DNA of 64,000 nt, from NCBI GenBank assembly GCA_903877165.1, contig CAIRCU010000044.1, positions 19,881-83,880 of the forward strand. Reading direction: 5' to 3'. Origin of the DNA: Methanobacteriota archaeon. Lineage in GTDB: Archaea; Thermoplasmatota; E2; DHVEG-1. The notes under the pieces are model-generated. The model was not told the origin of the DNA. It saw nothing but the letters and a program-made list of their open reading frames with translations, and ran no database searches. Below are positions 54,167 through 63,849 of this stretch, piece by piece. The translations under genes and the position numbers were made by a program. Position 1 is the stretch's first letter. Each line of letters opens with the position of its first letter.

Positions 54167-56119
54167 ATAAAGATCAAAACTTTATCATGTCTACTGGTAG
54201 TCCTACTGCTAGTAAGTGGGTTTACCACGCTAGCCATAGGAAAACAAGCTGCAGCTACAGAAGAAACCATTAACCTTCAGTTCGTCGCACCGACGACGAC
54301 CACCACAACCATCGGCTCCCAGGTATATACGGAACTCACCGTATCAGGAGCAGATAAGACACTCATCAGCACGGGAGCACCCGCAGTCCCCATGACCACG
54401 ACGGTCCTGGAACTGCCCTTCGGCACCGTCGTCACGGACGTCAACGTCGTCCCACAGACCATCCAAACCATGACGCTGACGTACCCTGTGATGCCCTCAC
54501 CGCAGGCCGTGCCCTTGGACTCACAACCAGCGACGGACGTCTACGCGGACCCCGCGATTTATGCCTCCTCGCAGTACTACCCAACCGCCTGGTTCGACTA
54601 CTCCACTGGTGGCGGGTTGAACGACAACGGTGAGCATACCACCTTCCTCGTGATTCGCACTTTCCCGGCCCGTGTCAACCCAGTGACCAACACCGTGCAG
54701 TACGCCCAGAACGCGGTCGTCACCGTCCACTATAAGGCTCCGACCAACCCGAAGACCTTCGGGACCGGCGGCTATGAGCTCGTCATCATCGCCCCGCAGG
54801 CGTTCTCAAGCACCCTGCAGCCTTTGATCACTGAGAAGCTTGGCCACGGCATCAACACCACCCTGATAACCCTTGAATCGATTTACACAAAATACCAGGG
54901 GTACGACAAGCCTGAGCAGATCAAGTACGCCATCAAGGACGCCCTGGAGACGTGGGACGTGCATTACGTCCTGCTCGTCGGCGGCATGAAAGGCTACCTT
55001 ATCGGCAAGGGCGCTAAAGATGATGTGAACTCCGGGGTCAAGAACTGGTACTTCCCGGTCCGCTACAACAGCCTAGATGAAGGCGGCACAGAACACGACC
55101 CTGGCTTCATCACCGATCTGTACTTCGCAGACATCTACAACGCGAACGGCAGCTTCTCCAGCTGGGACTCCAACGGCGACCACATCTACGGGAAATGGCT
55201 CTCCGGCCATATCGGCAAGGACATCGTTGACCTCTACCCTGATGTCGCAGTCGGCCGTCTCGCCGCACGCAACACCAACGAGCTGAAGATAATGGTCGAC
55301 AAGATCATCGCCTACGAGGCATCCGCAGCGGACCCCACCTGGTTCAAGAAAATGATTCTGGTCGGCGGTGACTCCTTTGATGACCGCCCAGGCAGCAACA
55401 TCTACGAAGGTGAAGTCTCTACTTACTTCTCGTGGAATGAGTCCATGTCGTCGTTCACACCCGTCAAGGTCTTTGCATCCAACCTCAACATCAGTAACGA
55501 TTTCACGCCAACCCGCACGAACCTCGAACGTGTCATCACCGAGGGCGCCGGCTTCCTCTACTTCGACGGCCATGGGAACCCCCTGTCCTGGAACACCCAC
55601 TGGCACGACCAGTTCTCCTGGGCACGCGGCGCGACCCCCGGCGGGATCAACGAGTACGATATGATGAAGCTGAAGAACGGCGCGAAGCTCAACGTCTGCA
55701 TCGTCGGCGGCTGCCACAACAGCATGATCAACGTCTCGTTCTTCTGGACCCTGAACGCCAAGAACACGGCGACCTGGTGCTACGGTGAGCCTGCCCCACG
55801 CAGCTGGAGTGAATGGATGATGGATCGGAAAGGCGGCGGCTCGATTGCCTGCATGGGCAACACAGGGCTCGGCTACGGCCTAGTCGGTAGCATTAACGGC
55901 GAACCTGCCTGTTACCAGGGACTCGGCGGCTACATCGAACGCACCTTCCTGCAGTCCTACAACGCCAACGCTACCAAGACCCTGGGGAACTGCTGGACCG
56001 GCGCGATGAACCGGTACCTCTTCACCTGGCCGGGTATGGCGCAGTTCGCGGACGCCAAGACCGTCGAAGAATGGATGGCTCTTGGTGACCCAAGCCTCCT
56101 GATCGGCGGGTACAGCTAA
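54167..56119 (+). CDS. Secreted C25 (gingipain-like) cysteine protease, copy 1, apparent AUA start
   Basis: 650 residues if translation begins at ATA 54167 (then KIKTLSCLLVVLLLVSGFTT as signal peptide). There is no ATG, GTG or TTG in frame between the upstream stop and the signal peptide; the first ATG (54392) would remove the signal and 75 residues. The pro-region is followed by a caspase-like catalytic domain with FDGHGNPLSW (His about 469) and CIVGGCHNSMIN (Cys about 516), the C25 dyad. It should cleave extracellular proteins. No anchor is seen at the C-terminus (DPSLLIGGYS). Followed by a hairpin terminator and a close paralogue. Confidence 0.88.
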   Translation: MKIKTLSCLLVVLLLVSGFTTLAIGKQAAATEETINLQFVAPTTTTTTIGSQVYTELTVSGADKTLISTGAPAVPMTTTVLELPFGTVVTDVNVVPQTIQTMTLTYPVMPSPQAVPLDSQPATDVYADPAIYASSQYYPTAWFDYSTGGGLNDNGEHTTFLVIRTFPARVNPVTNTVQYAQNAVVTVHYKAPTNPKTFGTGGYELVIIAPQAFSSTLQPLITEKLGHGINTTLITLESIYTKYQGYDKPEQIKYAIKDALETWDVHYVLLVGGMKGYLIGKGAKDDVNSGVKNWYFPVRYNSLDEGGTEHDPGFITDLYFADIYNANGSFSSWDSNGDHIYGKWLSGHIGKDIVDLYPDVAVGRLAARNTNELKIMVDKIIAYEASAADPTWFKKMILVGGDSFDDRPGSNIYEGEVSTYFSWNESMSSFTPVKVFASNLNISNDFTPTRTNLERVITEGAGFLYFDGHGNPLSWNTHWHDQFSWARGATPGGINEYDMMKLKNGAKLNVCIVGGCHNSMINVSFFWTLNAKNTATWCYGEPAPRSWSEWMMDRKGGGSIACMGNTGLGYGLVGSINGEPACYQGLGGYIERTFLQSYNANATKTLGNCWTGAMNRYLFTWPGMAQFADAKTVEEWMALGDPSLLIGGYS

Positions 56120-56131
56120 AACGCTCGATTG

Positions 56132-56175
56132 GCAGTTCCCTGACCTTTGGGAACTGCTCTCTCCTCTCTTTTTTT
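56132..56175 (+). terminator. Hairpin and T-run terminator of C25 copy 1
   Basis: GCAGTTCCC (56132-56140) pairs perfectly with GGGAACTGC (56149-56157) over an 8-nt loop, followed by a pyrimidine tract ending in seven T. The same hairpin follows copy 2. Archaeal termination usually needs only the T-run, so the conserved stem may also stabilise the mRNA 3' end. Confidence 0.75.
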
Positions 56176-56310
56176 ACCACACCACTGCTCTAAAGAACGG
56201 ATTCTAGGCCACATTTTCTATACTCAGGAAAGAACTCCTCCACTGAATTTTTTTCTTGAATTCATCATAGTCCCATGATGAACCATTGAAAGATGTCAAT
56301 TATGCACACA

Positions 56311-56373
56311 ATTATCCCGTGGCAAACATATTTATAATTGAGCGTCCTACATTCTTTTTAGTAAAGGGGTGAT
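56311..56373 (+). promoter_or_regulatory. Promoter and Shine-Dalgarno of second C25 protease gene
   Basis: 56311-56336 repeats the promoter block of copy 1 with one base change. The TATA element is at about 56328-56335 and GGGGTGAT at 56366-56373. Conservation across the duplication while the spacer between TATA and Shine-Dalgarno has drifted supports a functional role. Confidence 0.65.
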
Positions 56374-56376
56374 ACA

Positions 56377-58341
56377 ATACAGATCAGAACTTTATCATGT
56401 CTACTGGTAGTTCTATTGCTAGCTGGTGGGTTTACCACGCTAGCTATAGGAAAACAAGATCCTGCTACACAACAGACCATTGACCTTCAGTTTGTCGCAC
56501 CGACGACGACCACCACAACCATCGGCTCCGTCACCTATACAGATCTCACTATCCTAGGAGCGGATAAAACACTCGTCAGCACGGGCGCACCCGCAGTCCC
56601 TATGACCACCAAGGTCCTTGAACTGCCTTTCGGTACTGTCGTCACGGACGTTAGCGTCGTCCCACAGAGCATCCAAACCATGACGCTGACGTACCCTGTG
56701 AAGCCTTCACCGCAGGCCGTGTCCCAAGACTCACAATTAGCGATGGACGTCTACGCGGACCCCGCGATTTATGCCTCCTCGCAGTACTACCCAACCGCCT
56801 GGTTCGACTACTCCACCGGCGGCGGGTTGAACGACAACGGTGAGCATACCACCTTCCTCGTGATTCGCACCTTCCCGGTCCGTGTCAGCCCTGCGACCAA
56901 CACTGTGCAGTACATGCAGAACGCGGTCATCACCGTCCACTATAAGGCTCCGACCAACCCAAAGGTCTTCGGATCTAACCCTAACGGTTACGAGCTTGTC
57001 ATCATCGCCCCGAAGGCGTTCTCAAGCACCCTGCAGCCTCTGATTACTGAGAAGCTCGGCCACGGCATCAACACCACCCTGGTGACTCTTGAGGACATCT
57101 ACACCAAATATCAGGGGTACGACAAGCCGGAGCAGATTAAGTACTTCATCAAGGACGCCCTGGAAAACCAAAGCTGGAACGTGAAATACGTCCTGCTCGT
57201 CGGCGGCATGAAAGGCTACCTCATCGGCGGTGGCGCCAAGGATGACGTGAACTCCGGGGTCAAGAACTGGTACTTCCCGGTCCGCTACAACAACATGGAT
57301 GAAGGAGGCGACGAGCACGACCCTGGCTTCATCGCTGATCTGTACTTCGCAGACATCTACAACGCGAACGGCAGCTTCTCCAGCTGGGACTCCAACGGCG
57401 ACCACATCTACGGGAAATGGCTACAGGACCATGTCGATAAGGACATCTGCGACCTGTACCCTGATGTCGCAGTCGGCCGTCTCGCCGCACGCAACACCAA
57501 CGAGCTGAAGATAATGGTCGACAAGATCATCGCCTACGAGGCATCCCCTGCGGATCCCTCCTGGTTCAAGAAAATGATTCTGGTCGGCGGCGACACCGAC
57601 GACGACCGCCCTGAAAGTGATATCAATGAAGGTGAAGTCATCACCACCTACTCGTATAATGAGTCCATGTCGACGTTCACACCCATAAAGGTCTTTGTAT
57701 CTAACCGTAACATCAGCAATGATTTTACACCCACCCGTACGAACCTCGAGCGTATCATTTCTCAGGGCGCTGGCTTCCTCTTCTTCGACGGCCATGGGAA
57801 CCCGCTTTCATGGAACACCCACTGGCATGACCAGTTCACCTGGGCACGCGGCGCGACCCCTGGCGGGATCAACGAGTACGATATGATGAAGCTGACGAAT
57901 GGTAAAATGCTCAACGTCTGCATCGTCGGCGGCTGCCACAACAGCATGATCAACATCTCGTTCTTCTGGACCCTGAACGCCAAGAACACGGCGACCTGGT
58001 GCTACGGTGAGCCTGCCCCACGCAGCTGGAGTGAATGGATGATGGACCGGAAAGGCGGCGGCTCGATTGCCTGTATAGGCGCCACGGCGCTTAGTTATGG
58101 GTTGGATGGTATCTTGAACGGCGAGCCCGCCTGCTATCAAGGGCTCGGCGGCTACATCGAACGCACCTTCCTGCAGTCCTACAACGCCAGCACCACCAAG
58201 ACGCTGGGGAACTGCTGGACCGGCTCGATAAACCGGTACCTCATTACCTGGCCGGGAATGGCGCAGTTCGCGGACGCTAAGACCGTCGAGGAATGGATGG
58301 CTCTTGGTGACCCAAGCCTCCTGATTGGCGGGTACAGCTAA
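56377..58341 (+). CDS. Secreted C25 (gingipain-like) cysteine protease, copy 2, apparent AUA start
   Basis: 654 residues from ATA 56377, placed exactly as in copy 1 relative to the Shine-Dalgarno. The first in-frame standard start is TTG 56416, inside the signal-peptide core, and would leave no positively charged N-region. The catalytic residues are FDGHGNPLSW (His about 473) and CIVGGCHNSMIN (Cys about 520). It is very similar to copy 1 over the whole length, with most changes in the pro-region and at about residues 405-450. Gene duplication with retained promoter and terminator suggests dosage or different specificity. Confidence 0.88.
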   Translation: MQIRTLSCLLVVLLLAGGFTTLAIGKQDPATQQTIDLQFVAPTTTTTTIGSVTYTDLTILGADKTLVSTGAPAVPMTTKVLELPFGTVVTDVSVVPQSIQTMTLTYPVKPSPQAVSQDSQLAMDVYADPAIYASSQYYPTAWFDYSTGGGLNDNGEHTTFLVIRTFPVRVSPATNTVQYMQNAVITVHYKAPTNPKVFGSNPNGYELVIIAPKAFSSTLQPLITEKLGHGINTTLVTLEDIYTKYQGYDKPEQIKYFIKDALENQSWNVKYVLLVGGMKGYLIGGGAKDDVNSGVKNWYFPVRYNNMDEGGDEHDPGFIADLYFADIYNANGSFSSWDSNGDHIYGKWLQDHVDKDICDLYPDVAVGRLAARNTNELKIMVDKIIAYEASPADPSWFKKMILVGGDTDDDRPESDINEGEVITTYSYNESMSTFTPIKVFVSNRNISNDFTPTRTNLERIISQGAGFLFFDGHGNPLSWNTHWHDQFTWARGATPGGINEYDMMKLTNGKMLNVCIVGGCHNSMINISFFWTLNAKNTATWCYGEPAPRSWSEWMMDRKGGGSIACIGATALSYGLDGILNGEPACYQGLGGYIERTFLQSYNASTTKTLGNCWTGSINRYLITWPGMAQFADAKTVEEWMALGDPSLLIGGYS

Positions 58342-58353
58342 AACGCTCGATTG

Positions 58354-58396
58354 GCAGTTCCCTGACCTTTGGGAACTGCTCTTTCCTCTCTTTTTT
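58354..58396 (+). terminator. Hairpin and T-run terminator of C25 copy 2
   Basis: GCAGTTCCC (58354-58362) and GGGAACTGC (58371-58379) with the same 8-nt loop as copy 1, then a T-run at 58391-58396. It also lies between convergent transcription units. Confidence 0.75.
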
Positions 58397-58453
58397 ACCA
58401 CACCATTGTTCTGTAGAACGTGTATTAGAAATTAATTGGATAATGAATTTTTT

Positions 58454-59839
58454 TTATTGTTTTTTAGCGAGGAGGTCAAACAGATCCTGCGCTGAGTTAA
58501 TCGCACAGTTAATCCCTATCCCCGCTGCTTTCACGCAGTCGCCGATGAGATAGAGATTGTTCACCGGTGTCTGGATTTCTGGTTTGGTATTCTGAATCGT
58601 TTTTGCGACGCCGTCTAGATGCCAGGTCGCTGGGTAGATCGCCCACTGAAGGTCTTTGGTGTAGTCAGGGATGATTTGTCGAAGATTCCTGTCCAAGGCG
58701 TCTTTGAGCCGGGGAAGCATGCGCTTATCGGCGGCTTCCTGCGGGGAGCAGATAATGTAGGCTTGTACAAGATAGTGGTCCGGCGACGATAGTCCCGCCT
58801 GCGGCACCGCGGTCATGAAATCTATCATGCCAGCCGCGTCGTTTCCATCGACACCAAGGTTGCGTTCGACGAACACGAAGGTCTTCCCCAGGAGATCTTC
58901 GTTGATACGGTTGAACGCGTAATAAGCGCACAGACTCCCTGTTCCCTGCAGGGTTTTCATCATGGCCACGTAGTCCGCTGGGAACTGGGACTCATCCGCT
59001 AGCGAAAACAGGTGTTGCACCAGGATATCAGAGACTATGATATCGTAATTATATTGTTTTCCCGCAGCCTCGATTCCTTCTGCCTTCCCGTTGGTGATGC
59101 GTATCTTCGTCACCGGGGTGTTCAGGTGGATTGCCCCGCCGTTGTCCTTGATGAACGCAGCAAGAGTCTGGCAGATTTCAAGCAGCCCAAGCTGCGGGTA
59201 GAAGACCCCGCGCAGCCGCATGTCCTTCTGCGTCCGGAATACCTCCCCAGTAGAGATTAACGCTAGGTTGTTGATGGTGGTGATGAGCCGGGGATTTAGT
59301 TCCAGGACGTCCTTCATCTTCCCCTTTCCATAGCGTTTGATTGTCTCGGACATGGGGGTGGCGTCCAGTTTCTTCATGGTGTTTTCACCGGACAATAACA
59401 ATTGGAGGATATTGGGCAGCATGCTAAGTTTATTGGCGTTTGTCACGAATAAGCCGTAGTGGCTGTTCTTTTGTTCGAACAGCCGCGATTGATACATGGT
59501 GATTCGGTTGAAGGACTCCGGCATGATGGCCCTGAGTTTGGTGATGATGCCTCCCCCGATGAGATGGAATCCTACATCGAGGGTGTATCCCTGGAACAGG
59601 TGCTGCTCGAAGATCTCCTTCAGTGGAGGCTGTGCGAAGACAATGGCGGTGTTGAGCTGCTGGAGGGTCCGGGTGTAGGACTCCATGGTCTGGTTCGACA
59701 TCCGCAGCGACTGTGCGCGACCGCCGACCGTCGATTCCTTTTCATAGATATCCACCGCGTATCCGTGTTGGAGCAGCAACGCCCCGGCCGTGAGTCCGCC
59801 GATCCCTGCGCCGATGATACAGACGGTTGGTTTCTGCAT
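58454..59839 (-). CDS. CrtI/phytoene-desaturase-like FAD oxidoreductase
   Basis: 461 residues from ATG 59839, with AAGGTGA just upstream. The dinucleotide-binding motif CIIGAGIGGLTAGALLLQHG is at 7-26, followed by YEKESTVGGRAQS. C-terminal YLIGDCVKAAGIGINCAINS is the FAD-binding end typical of carotenoid desaturases and related isomerases. In this cluster it may act as a carotenoid 3,4-desaturase (CrtD-like) or general desaturase. It is the last gene of the operon, 13 nt after the geranylgeranyl reductase. Confidence 0.82.
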   Translation of the reverse strand: MQKPTVCIIGAGIGGLTAGALLLQHGYAVDIYEKESTVGGRAQSLRMSNQTMESYTRTLQQLNTAIVFAQPPLKEIFEQHLFQGYTLDVGFHLIGGGIITKLRAIMPESFNRITMYQSRLFEQKNSHYGLFVTNANKLSMLPNILQLLLSGENTMKKLDATPMSETIKRYGKGKMKDVLELNPRLITTINNLALISTGEVFRTQKDMRLRGVFYPQLGLLEICQTLAAFIKDNGGAIHLNTPVTKIRITNGKAEGIEAAGKQYNYDIIVSDILVQHLFSLADESQFPADYVAMMKTLQGTGSLCAYYAFNRINEDLLGKTFVFVERNLGVDGNDAAGMIDFMTAVPQAGLSSPDHYLVQAYIICSPQEAADKRMLPRLKDALDRNLRQIIPDYTKDLQWAIYPATWHLDGVAKTIQNTKPEIQTPVNNLYLIGDCVKAAGIGINCAINSAQDLFDLLAKKQ

Positions 59840-59852
59840 AGTCACCTTGATT

Positions 59853-61076
59853 CTACCCTTTTTTTCTTCCAAGACGGTTCAAAAAGGAGATATAAGCGTA
59901 TCTTCTGACGATCTTCCATTTGTACTTCGTTACGCTCAGCTCCCCGGTGATGACTCCGATCATCAGGTCGGCCAGCTGCTTGTCCAGGCCTGCGATGTAA
60001 AACACCCGGTCCCGGTTTTCGATGCGACCTCGTTGCAGAATCATGTAGATGAGGTCGAGGTCCTTCCCAAAGTCTTTGCGCCACCGGGTCTCGTACCGTG
60101 AGAGGAACTGCTCCGTCGGTTGGTTCTTTTCTAGGGCCTCGGAGATCGTCTGCGCGGCGATCTCCCCTGAGGCCATCGCGTAGTAGATGCCTTCGCCAGT
60201 CAATGGGTTGATGAATCCCCCTGCGTCACCGACGAGCAGCAGCCGATTCGCATAGGTTTTCTCCAGAGGATGCGTGGGCGTCGCGCCTCCTTTTATCGGT
60301 GTGTCCGGCAGGTTGCGGGGGATGAGGTTGTTCTCCTGGAGGTACGTGACGTAGGATTGGTAGCATTCGCGGAGGTTGACCGAGGCCGTCTCCGGTGTGC
60401 TGGTTTCTGGCTGGATTGCTCCGAAGCCGACGTTGAGGTGCTCTTTTTTTGGGAAGACCCAACCGTAGCCCGGCAGGGACTTGAATCGCGCATGGACCAG
60501 GCAGCGTCGTGTCTTTGTAAAATAGTCATCAAGGATTGTGCTAGCAACCGGGAATTCCTGCAGGACGCATATACCTTGCTGCGTTCCCGGTTTGCGTAGC
60601 CCCAGGGTCTTGGCGATGACGCTGTGGACGCCGTCGGCGCCGACGATGACGGATGCATCGATGCCTTCCCCGGATGTCGTCACGGCCCGTGCGTTCTGGT
60701 CTGTGAGTTGGACAGCGGTGATCTGGGTTCCTTCTTGGAGGACGGCCCCCGCGTCTTTTGCGTACTTCACCAGTTCCGCGTCGAATTTTTTCCGCAGTGT
60801 CATTGCGATGATGGGTGTTGGCTTCTGCGCATCGATCTTGTATTTCATTGAGGGGGAGTACGCGGTTCCGCTCGAGGAATACGCCTCGATGATTGTGTCG
60901 TTGACGATGTACGGATACCGTTGGAGCACTCGGGCCGGTATGCCTCCTCCGCATGGTTTGTCCCGTGGGAATTTTTCTTTGTCGACCAGTAGGACGCTCC
61001 AGCCTTTTTCCGCAAGGATCTTTGCTGTGGTCGACCCAGCGGGTCCCGCACCTACAACCGTCACATCGTACGTCAT
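59853..61076 (-). CDS. Geranylgeranyl reductase family protein
   Basis: 407 residues. The FAD-binding motif VTVVGAGPAGSTTAKIL is at 5-21, and the family signature PCGGGIPARVL near 41 and GDAGGFINPLTGEGIYYAM near 278 are present. Members saturate the isoprenoid chains of archaeal lipids or other prenyl compounds. The gene lies between a UbiA gene (23 nt) and the CrtI-like gene (13 nt), so it may act on the lipid or on the carotenoid made here. Confidence 0.93.
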   Translation of the reverse strand: MTYDVTVVGAGPAGSTTAKILAEKGWSVLLVDKEKFPRDKPCGGGIPARVLQRYPYIVNDTIIEAYSSSGTAYSPSMKYKIDAQKPTPIIAMTLRKKFDAELVKYAKDAGAVLQEGTQITAVQLTDQNARAVTTSGEGIDASVIVGADGVHSVIAKTLGLRKPGTQQGICVLQEFPVASTILDDYFTKTRRCLVHARFKSLPGYGWVFPKKEHLNVGFGAIQPETSTPETASVNLRECYQSYVTYLQENNLIPRNLPDTPIKGGATPTHPLEKTYANRLLLVGDAGGFINPLTGEGIYYAMASGEIAAQTISEALEKNQPTEQFLSRYETRWRKDFGKDLDLIYMILQRGRIENRDRVFYIAGLDKQLADLMIGVITGELSVTKYKWKIVRRYAYISFLNRLGRKKG

Positions 61077-61099
61077 ACCGTTTCGCCTGTCATCCTCTA

Positions 61100-62107
61100 T
61101 TACATCCGTGGTTTGAACATCCGTTCCCCAAGCAGCGGCGTGAACGCGATGTACCAGAGGATTGGAATCAGAATCAGCAGCACCGCAGGAGCCGTCCCAA
61201 TCGTTGACAGAAGCATGATCGGGACGAGAGAATATCGTAAGAACGACTGGATCCCGATGGTCTTGCGAATCTGGCTGCGGTCAAAGGTCTTCATACTTAG
61301 GAATCGTGCATCGATGAATAGGAAGATGACTACGAGGGCGGCGAGCAGGATGATCTGCCAGAGGAAGTAAGGGTATCCGAGGACGACGAAGGGGATGAAG
61401 AAGAGTGCGGCAGCGAGCAGGCGGAGCCCGAAGCCGAAGGATTTGAAACCCCAGGGGATGGTGAGTGCTTTGTCTTCGACTTTGACTCCTGAGGAGATGG
61501 CGATGTTTTTCACGCCCATTTTATAGTCATGGTCCGCGTCCTTCAACCCGTTTTGTATCGCGTTCATGAACAGGATGTTTTCAAACGTCAGGAGGAAAAC
61601 AACCCAGGTCATTGGCGTTGGTTGGCCGAACGTCAAGGCGCCGAAGAGAAAGATGAACGCAACGGAGACTGCGATAAGAAAATCTGATCCGACGATCTTC
61701 TTGCCATAGATGTCGTACGTCGTCCCGAGTATTCCTGCCAAGAGTATGCAGATGAGACCTATGAATTTGTAGTAGTCGAACGTCTTGTTAGACCACAGGA
61801 GCGCCATGAAAAAGAAGGAGCTGAACGCCAGCAGGAACGCGATAAACAATGCCGTTCTTCGTGATATCTCTCCGCTGACCAAGGGTTTCCTTTGTAAATC
61901 GTCGACCAGCTTATCGAGCTCGATGTCGACATAGTCGTTGACTAAGAATCCAAAGACACTGGAGAACGTCCCGATGATAAAGACGATAGTCAGCGTCAGA
62001 ATATCGGTGACGCCCACGGTTAACGCACCGATAACCGGGACAACTCCAAGCGCGCCTATCCCTGGGACACGCAGGAGACGTGCATATGCAGAGACCTTGC
62101 TTGCCAT
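61100..62107 (-). CDS. UbiA-family prenyltransferase (first of pair)
   Basis: 335 residues with about nine helices. Mg-diphosphate motifs are FLVNDYVDIELDKLVD near 55-70 and LKDADHDYKMGVK near 190. With the CruF-like gene this could be a lycopene elongase adding C5 units to make C50 carotenoids, or digeranylgeranylglyceryl phosphate synthase. Which of the two UbiA genes does which cannot be told from sequence alone. Confidence 0.86.
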   Translation of the reverse strand: MASKVSAYARLLRVPGIGALGVVPVIGALTVGVTDILTLTIVFIIGTFSSVFGFLVNDYVDIELDKLVDDLQRKPLVSGEISRRTALFIAFLLAFSSFFFMALLWSNKTFDYYKFIGLICILLAGILGTTYDIYGKKIVGSDFLIAVSVAFIFLFGALTFGQPTPMTWVVFLLTFENILFMNAIQNGLKDADHDYKMGVKNIAISSGVKVEDKALTIPWGFKSFGFGLRLLAAALFFIPFVVLGYPYFLWQIILLAALVVIFLFIDARFLSMKTFDRSQIRKTIGIQSFLRYSLVPIMLLSTIGTAPAVLLILIPILWYIAFTPLLGERMFKPRM

Positions 62108-62163
62108 GATGCCGTTAGACTCTCGAGCATATTTGAGCTTTTCTAAGAGAAACGCCTACTCTT

Positions 62164-63099
62164 TTAAAAGAAGACCTCGATTAAGATGAAGAGCTGGAAG
62201 ACGATGATCATGACGCGGGTGCCTGTGCGTTCGTATCGCTCAAAGGCAGTCCAAATCTTGTTTTCATCATTGGTTCGTATTACCACTATGTAGGTGAGCA
62301 GCCAGGTCAGGAGAAGCCCTGTTGCAAGGATTATGCCGCCGATGAGGTAGACTGTCCCGAAAATTTGCGGGAGGTGCAAGCCTGCCCAGTCGAACGCGGA
62401 CAGTGGGAAGATCGGGATGAACAGCAGGTAGAAGAACAACGCGATGTACATGGATCGCTTCCGTCCATATCGAACCGGAACCGTGCGAAACCCTGCTTTG
62501 AGATCGCCGTTGTAATCCCCTGCGCTAACCATGATTTCTCTTCCGGTCTCCAGGAAGAAGATCGCAAGACCCAGCGGAAGCATCAGCAGGGGCTGGCCGG
62601 GGAACACCGCAAGCCCCCCCCAATAAGGGATAGCGCCGACGCCGAAGGCGACCGCCATGTGGCCGAAAAGACCATGGTGTTTCCCATAGTAGTTGTAGTA
62701 CAACCCAATTATCACTAAAATGAACGTGAAACTTCCACAGACCCAGTTGATTTGTCCGGTCTCTTGATAGTTGATGAGGGATCCGAGAAAGATTGAGGCC
62801 ACCATGAGGAAGATGCCGAGGTAGTACACGGTTTTTTCTTTGAGGATGCCTGCGGGAACCGGTTTTTTCGGGCGGTTGACGCGGTCGGACTCCAAGTCGG
62901 TGATGTCGTTATGGAGCATGGTTCCTGTCGAAAGGAACGCGGGGGTGAGGATTAGAAGAATGAGTTGGGAAATGGTGAGGTCGACGTGGTTGTAGACCGC
63001 GCAGTTGAGGGCGCTGACGACCGCTCCGAAGCTGCAGAGGAAGAGGATGGGCGGACGTATCATCCGTACCCAGGCGATGACTAAGGTCTTCAAACCCAT
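62164..63099 (-). CDS. UbiA-family prenyltransferase (second of pair)
   Basis: 311 residues from ATG 63099 (MGLKTLVIAWVRMIRPPILF); a long upstream extension in the same frame overlaps the preceding gene and is rejected. Motifs are HNDITDLESDRVNRPKKPVP near 65-84 and SAGDYNGDLKAGFRTVPVRY near 195. A TAATATA element near 63154-63160 could give it its own promoter. Candidate lycopene elongase because it directly follows the CruF-like gene, as in haloarchaeal bacterioruberin clusters. Confidence 0.86.
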   Translation of the reverse strand: MGLKTLVIAWVRMIRPPILFLCSFGAVVSALNCAVYNHVDLTISQLILLILTPAFLSTGTMLHNDITDLESDRVNRPKKPVPAGILKEKTVYYLGIFLMVASIFLGSLINYQETGQINWVCGSFTFILVIIGLYYNYYGKHHGLFGHMAVAFGVGAIPYWGGLAVFPGQPLLMLPLGLAIFFLETGREIMVSAGDYNGDLKAGFRTVPVRYGRKRSMYIALFFYLLFIPIFPLSAFDWAGLHLPQIFGTVYLIGGIILATGLLLTWLLTYIVVIRTNDENKIWTAFERYERTGTRVMIIVFQLFILIEVFF

Positions 63100-63167
63100 G
63101 GTTCCTGAGAATAGGGAGCCGCCTTTATTACTTAACGGTTTCTCTTGGGGTAGTATATTAATAGGAA

Positions 63168-63845
63168 TCACGCAAATCCAAAGAGGCCGAAGAGCCGGAC
63201 GATGACTTGATGGACGATGAACACGATCGTCCCGGTTATGGATATGGAGGTGATGGCCAGGAGGACTTTTCTGTTTTCCGTGAACCGTGACCGTTCGATG
63301 AGCAGCGTTGCGAGCGTCATGAAGAAGAGCAGGAGGAACCATCCGATGAAATTGAGGATGGGGACATCGTAGTATCGTATCTCAGCCAGGGATCCATTCC
63401 AGATCCACCAGTTGTTGTGATGGGCGATGGGATCTTCGAGGAGATCCAGGCAGGCTCCGAGTGCTCCTGCGACGAGTGAGATCGCCAGGATCTGGAGGCG
63501 GTTCCTTTTCTTATAGATCCGTGAGACCATATGTTTGCCCATGTTCAGGAAGAGGACGAGGTTCGCGCTCCAGGCGAGGACGATGCTGAGGGGGACTTCT
63601 CCGCCGACCACCGAGAGGTAGACGAGGTACCCTGTGTAGTGGTATCGTCCGCTGGCGACTCCAGCGGATTCGATGAACAGTGAGGTGATGATCATGGGGA
63701 GAAAGTAGATGATCGTCTTTTTCGCTCCGTTTTTCTTATACGAGAGATAGACGAGGGCGGACCAGACAATGGCGATGAGGATGAGGAAGGGGACGAGGTA
63801 GGTGGTCTGTTGCCCGGCGTTGAGGTCGATGCGGATGAAATCCAT
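63168..63845 (-). CDS. cruF: CruF-like carotenoid hydratase (DUF422)
   Basis: 225 residues from ATG 63845. Seven or so helices. SLFIESAGVASGRYHYTGYL near 55-74 and GACLDLLEDPIAHHNNWWIW near 130 are characteristic of the carotenoid 1,2-hydratase family, which in haloarchaea completes bacterioruberin. It starts 4 nt after the stop of the truncated upstream gene, so it is in the same operon. Confidence 0.85.
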   Translation of the reverse strand: MDFIRIDLNAGQQTTYLVPFLILIAIVWSALVYLSYKKNGAKKTIIYFLPMIITSLFIESAGVASGRYHYTGYLVYLSVVGGEVPLSIVLAWSANLVLFLNMGKHMVSRIYKKRNRLQILAISLVAGALGACLDLLEDPIAHHNNWWIWNGSLAEIRYYDVPILNFIGWFLLLFFMTLATLLIERSRFTENRKVLLAITSISITGTIVFIVHQVIVRLFGLFGFA

Positions 63846-63849
63846 AGGG

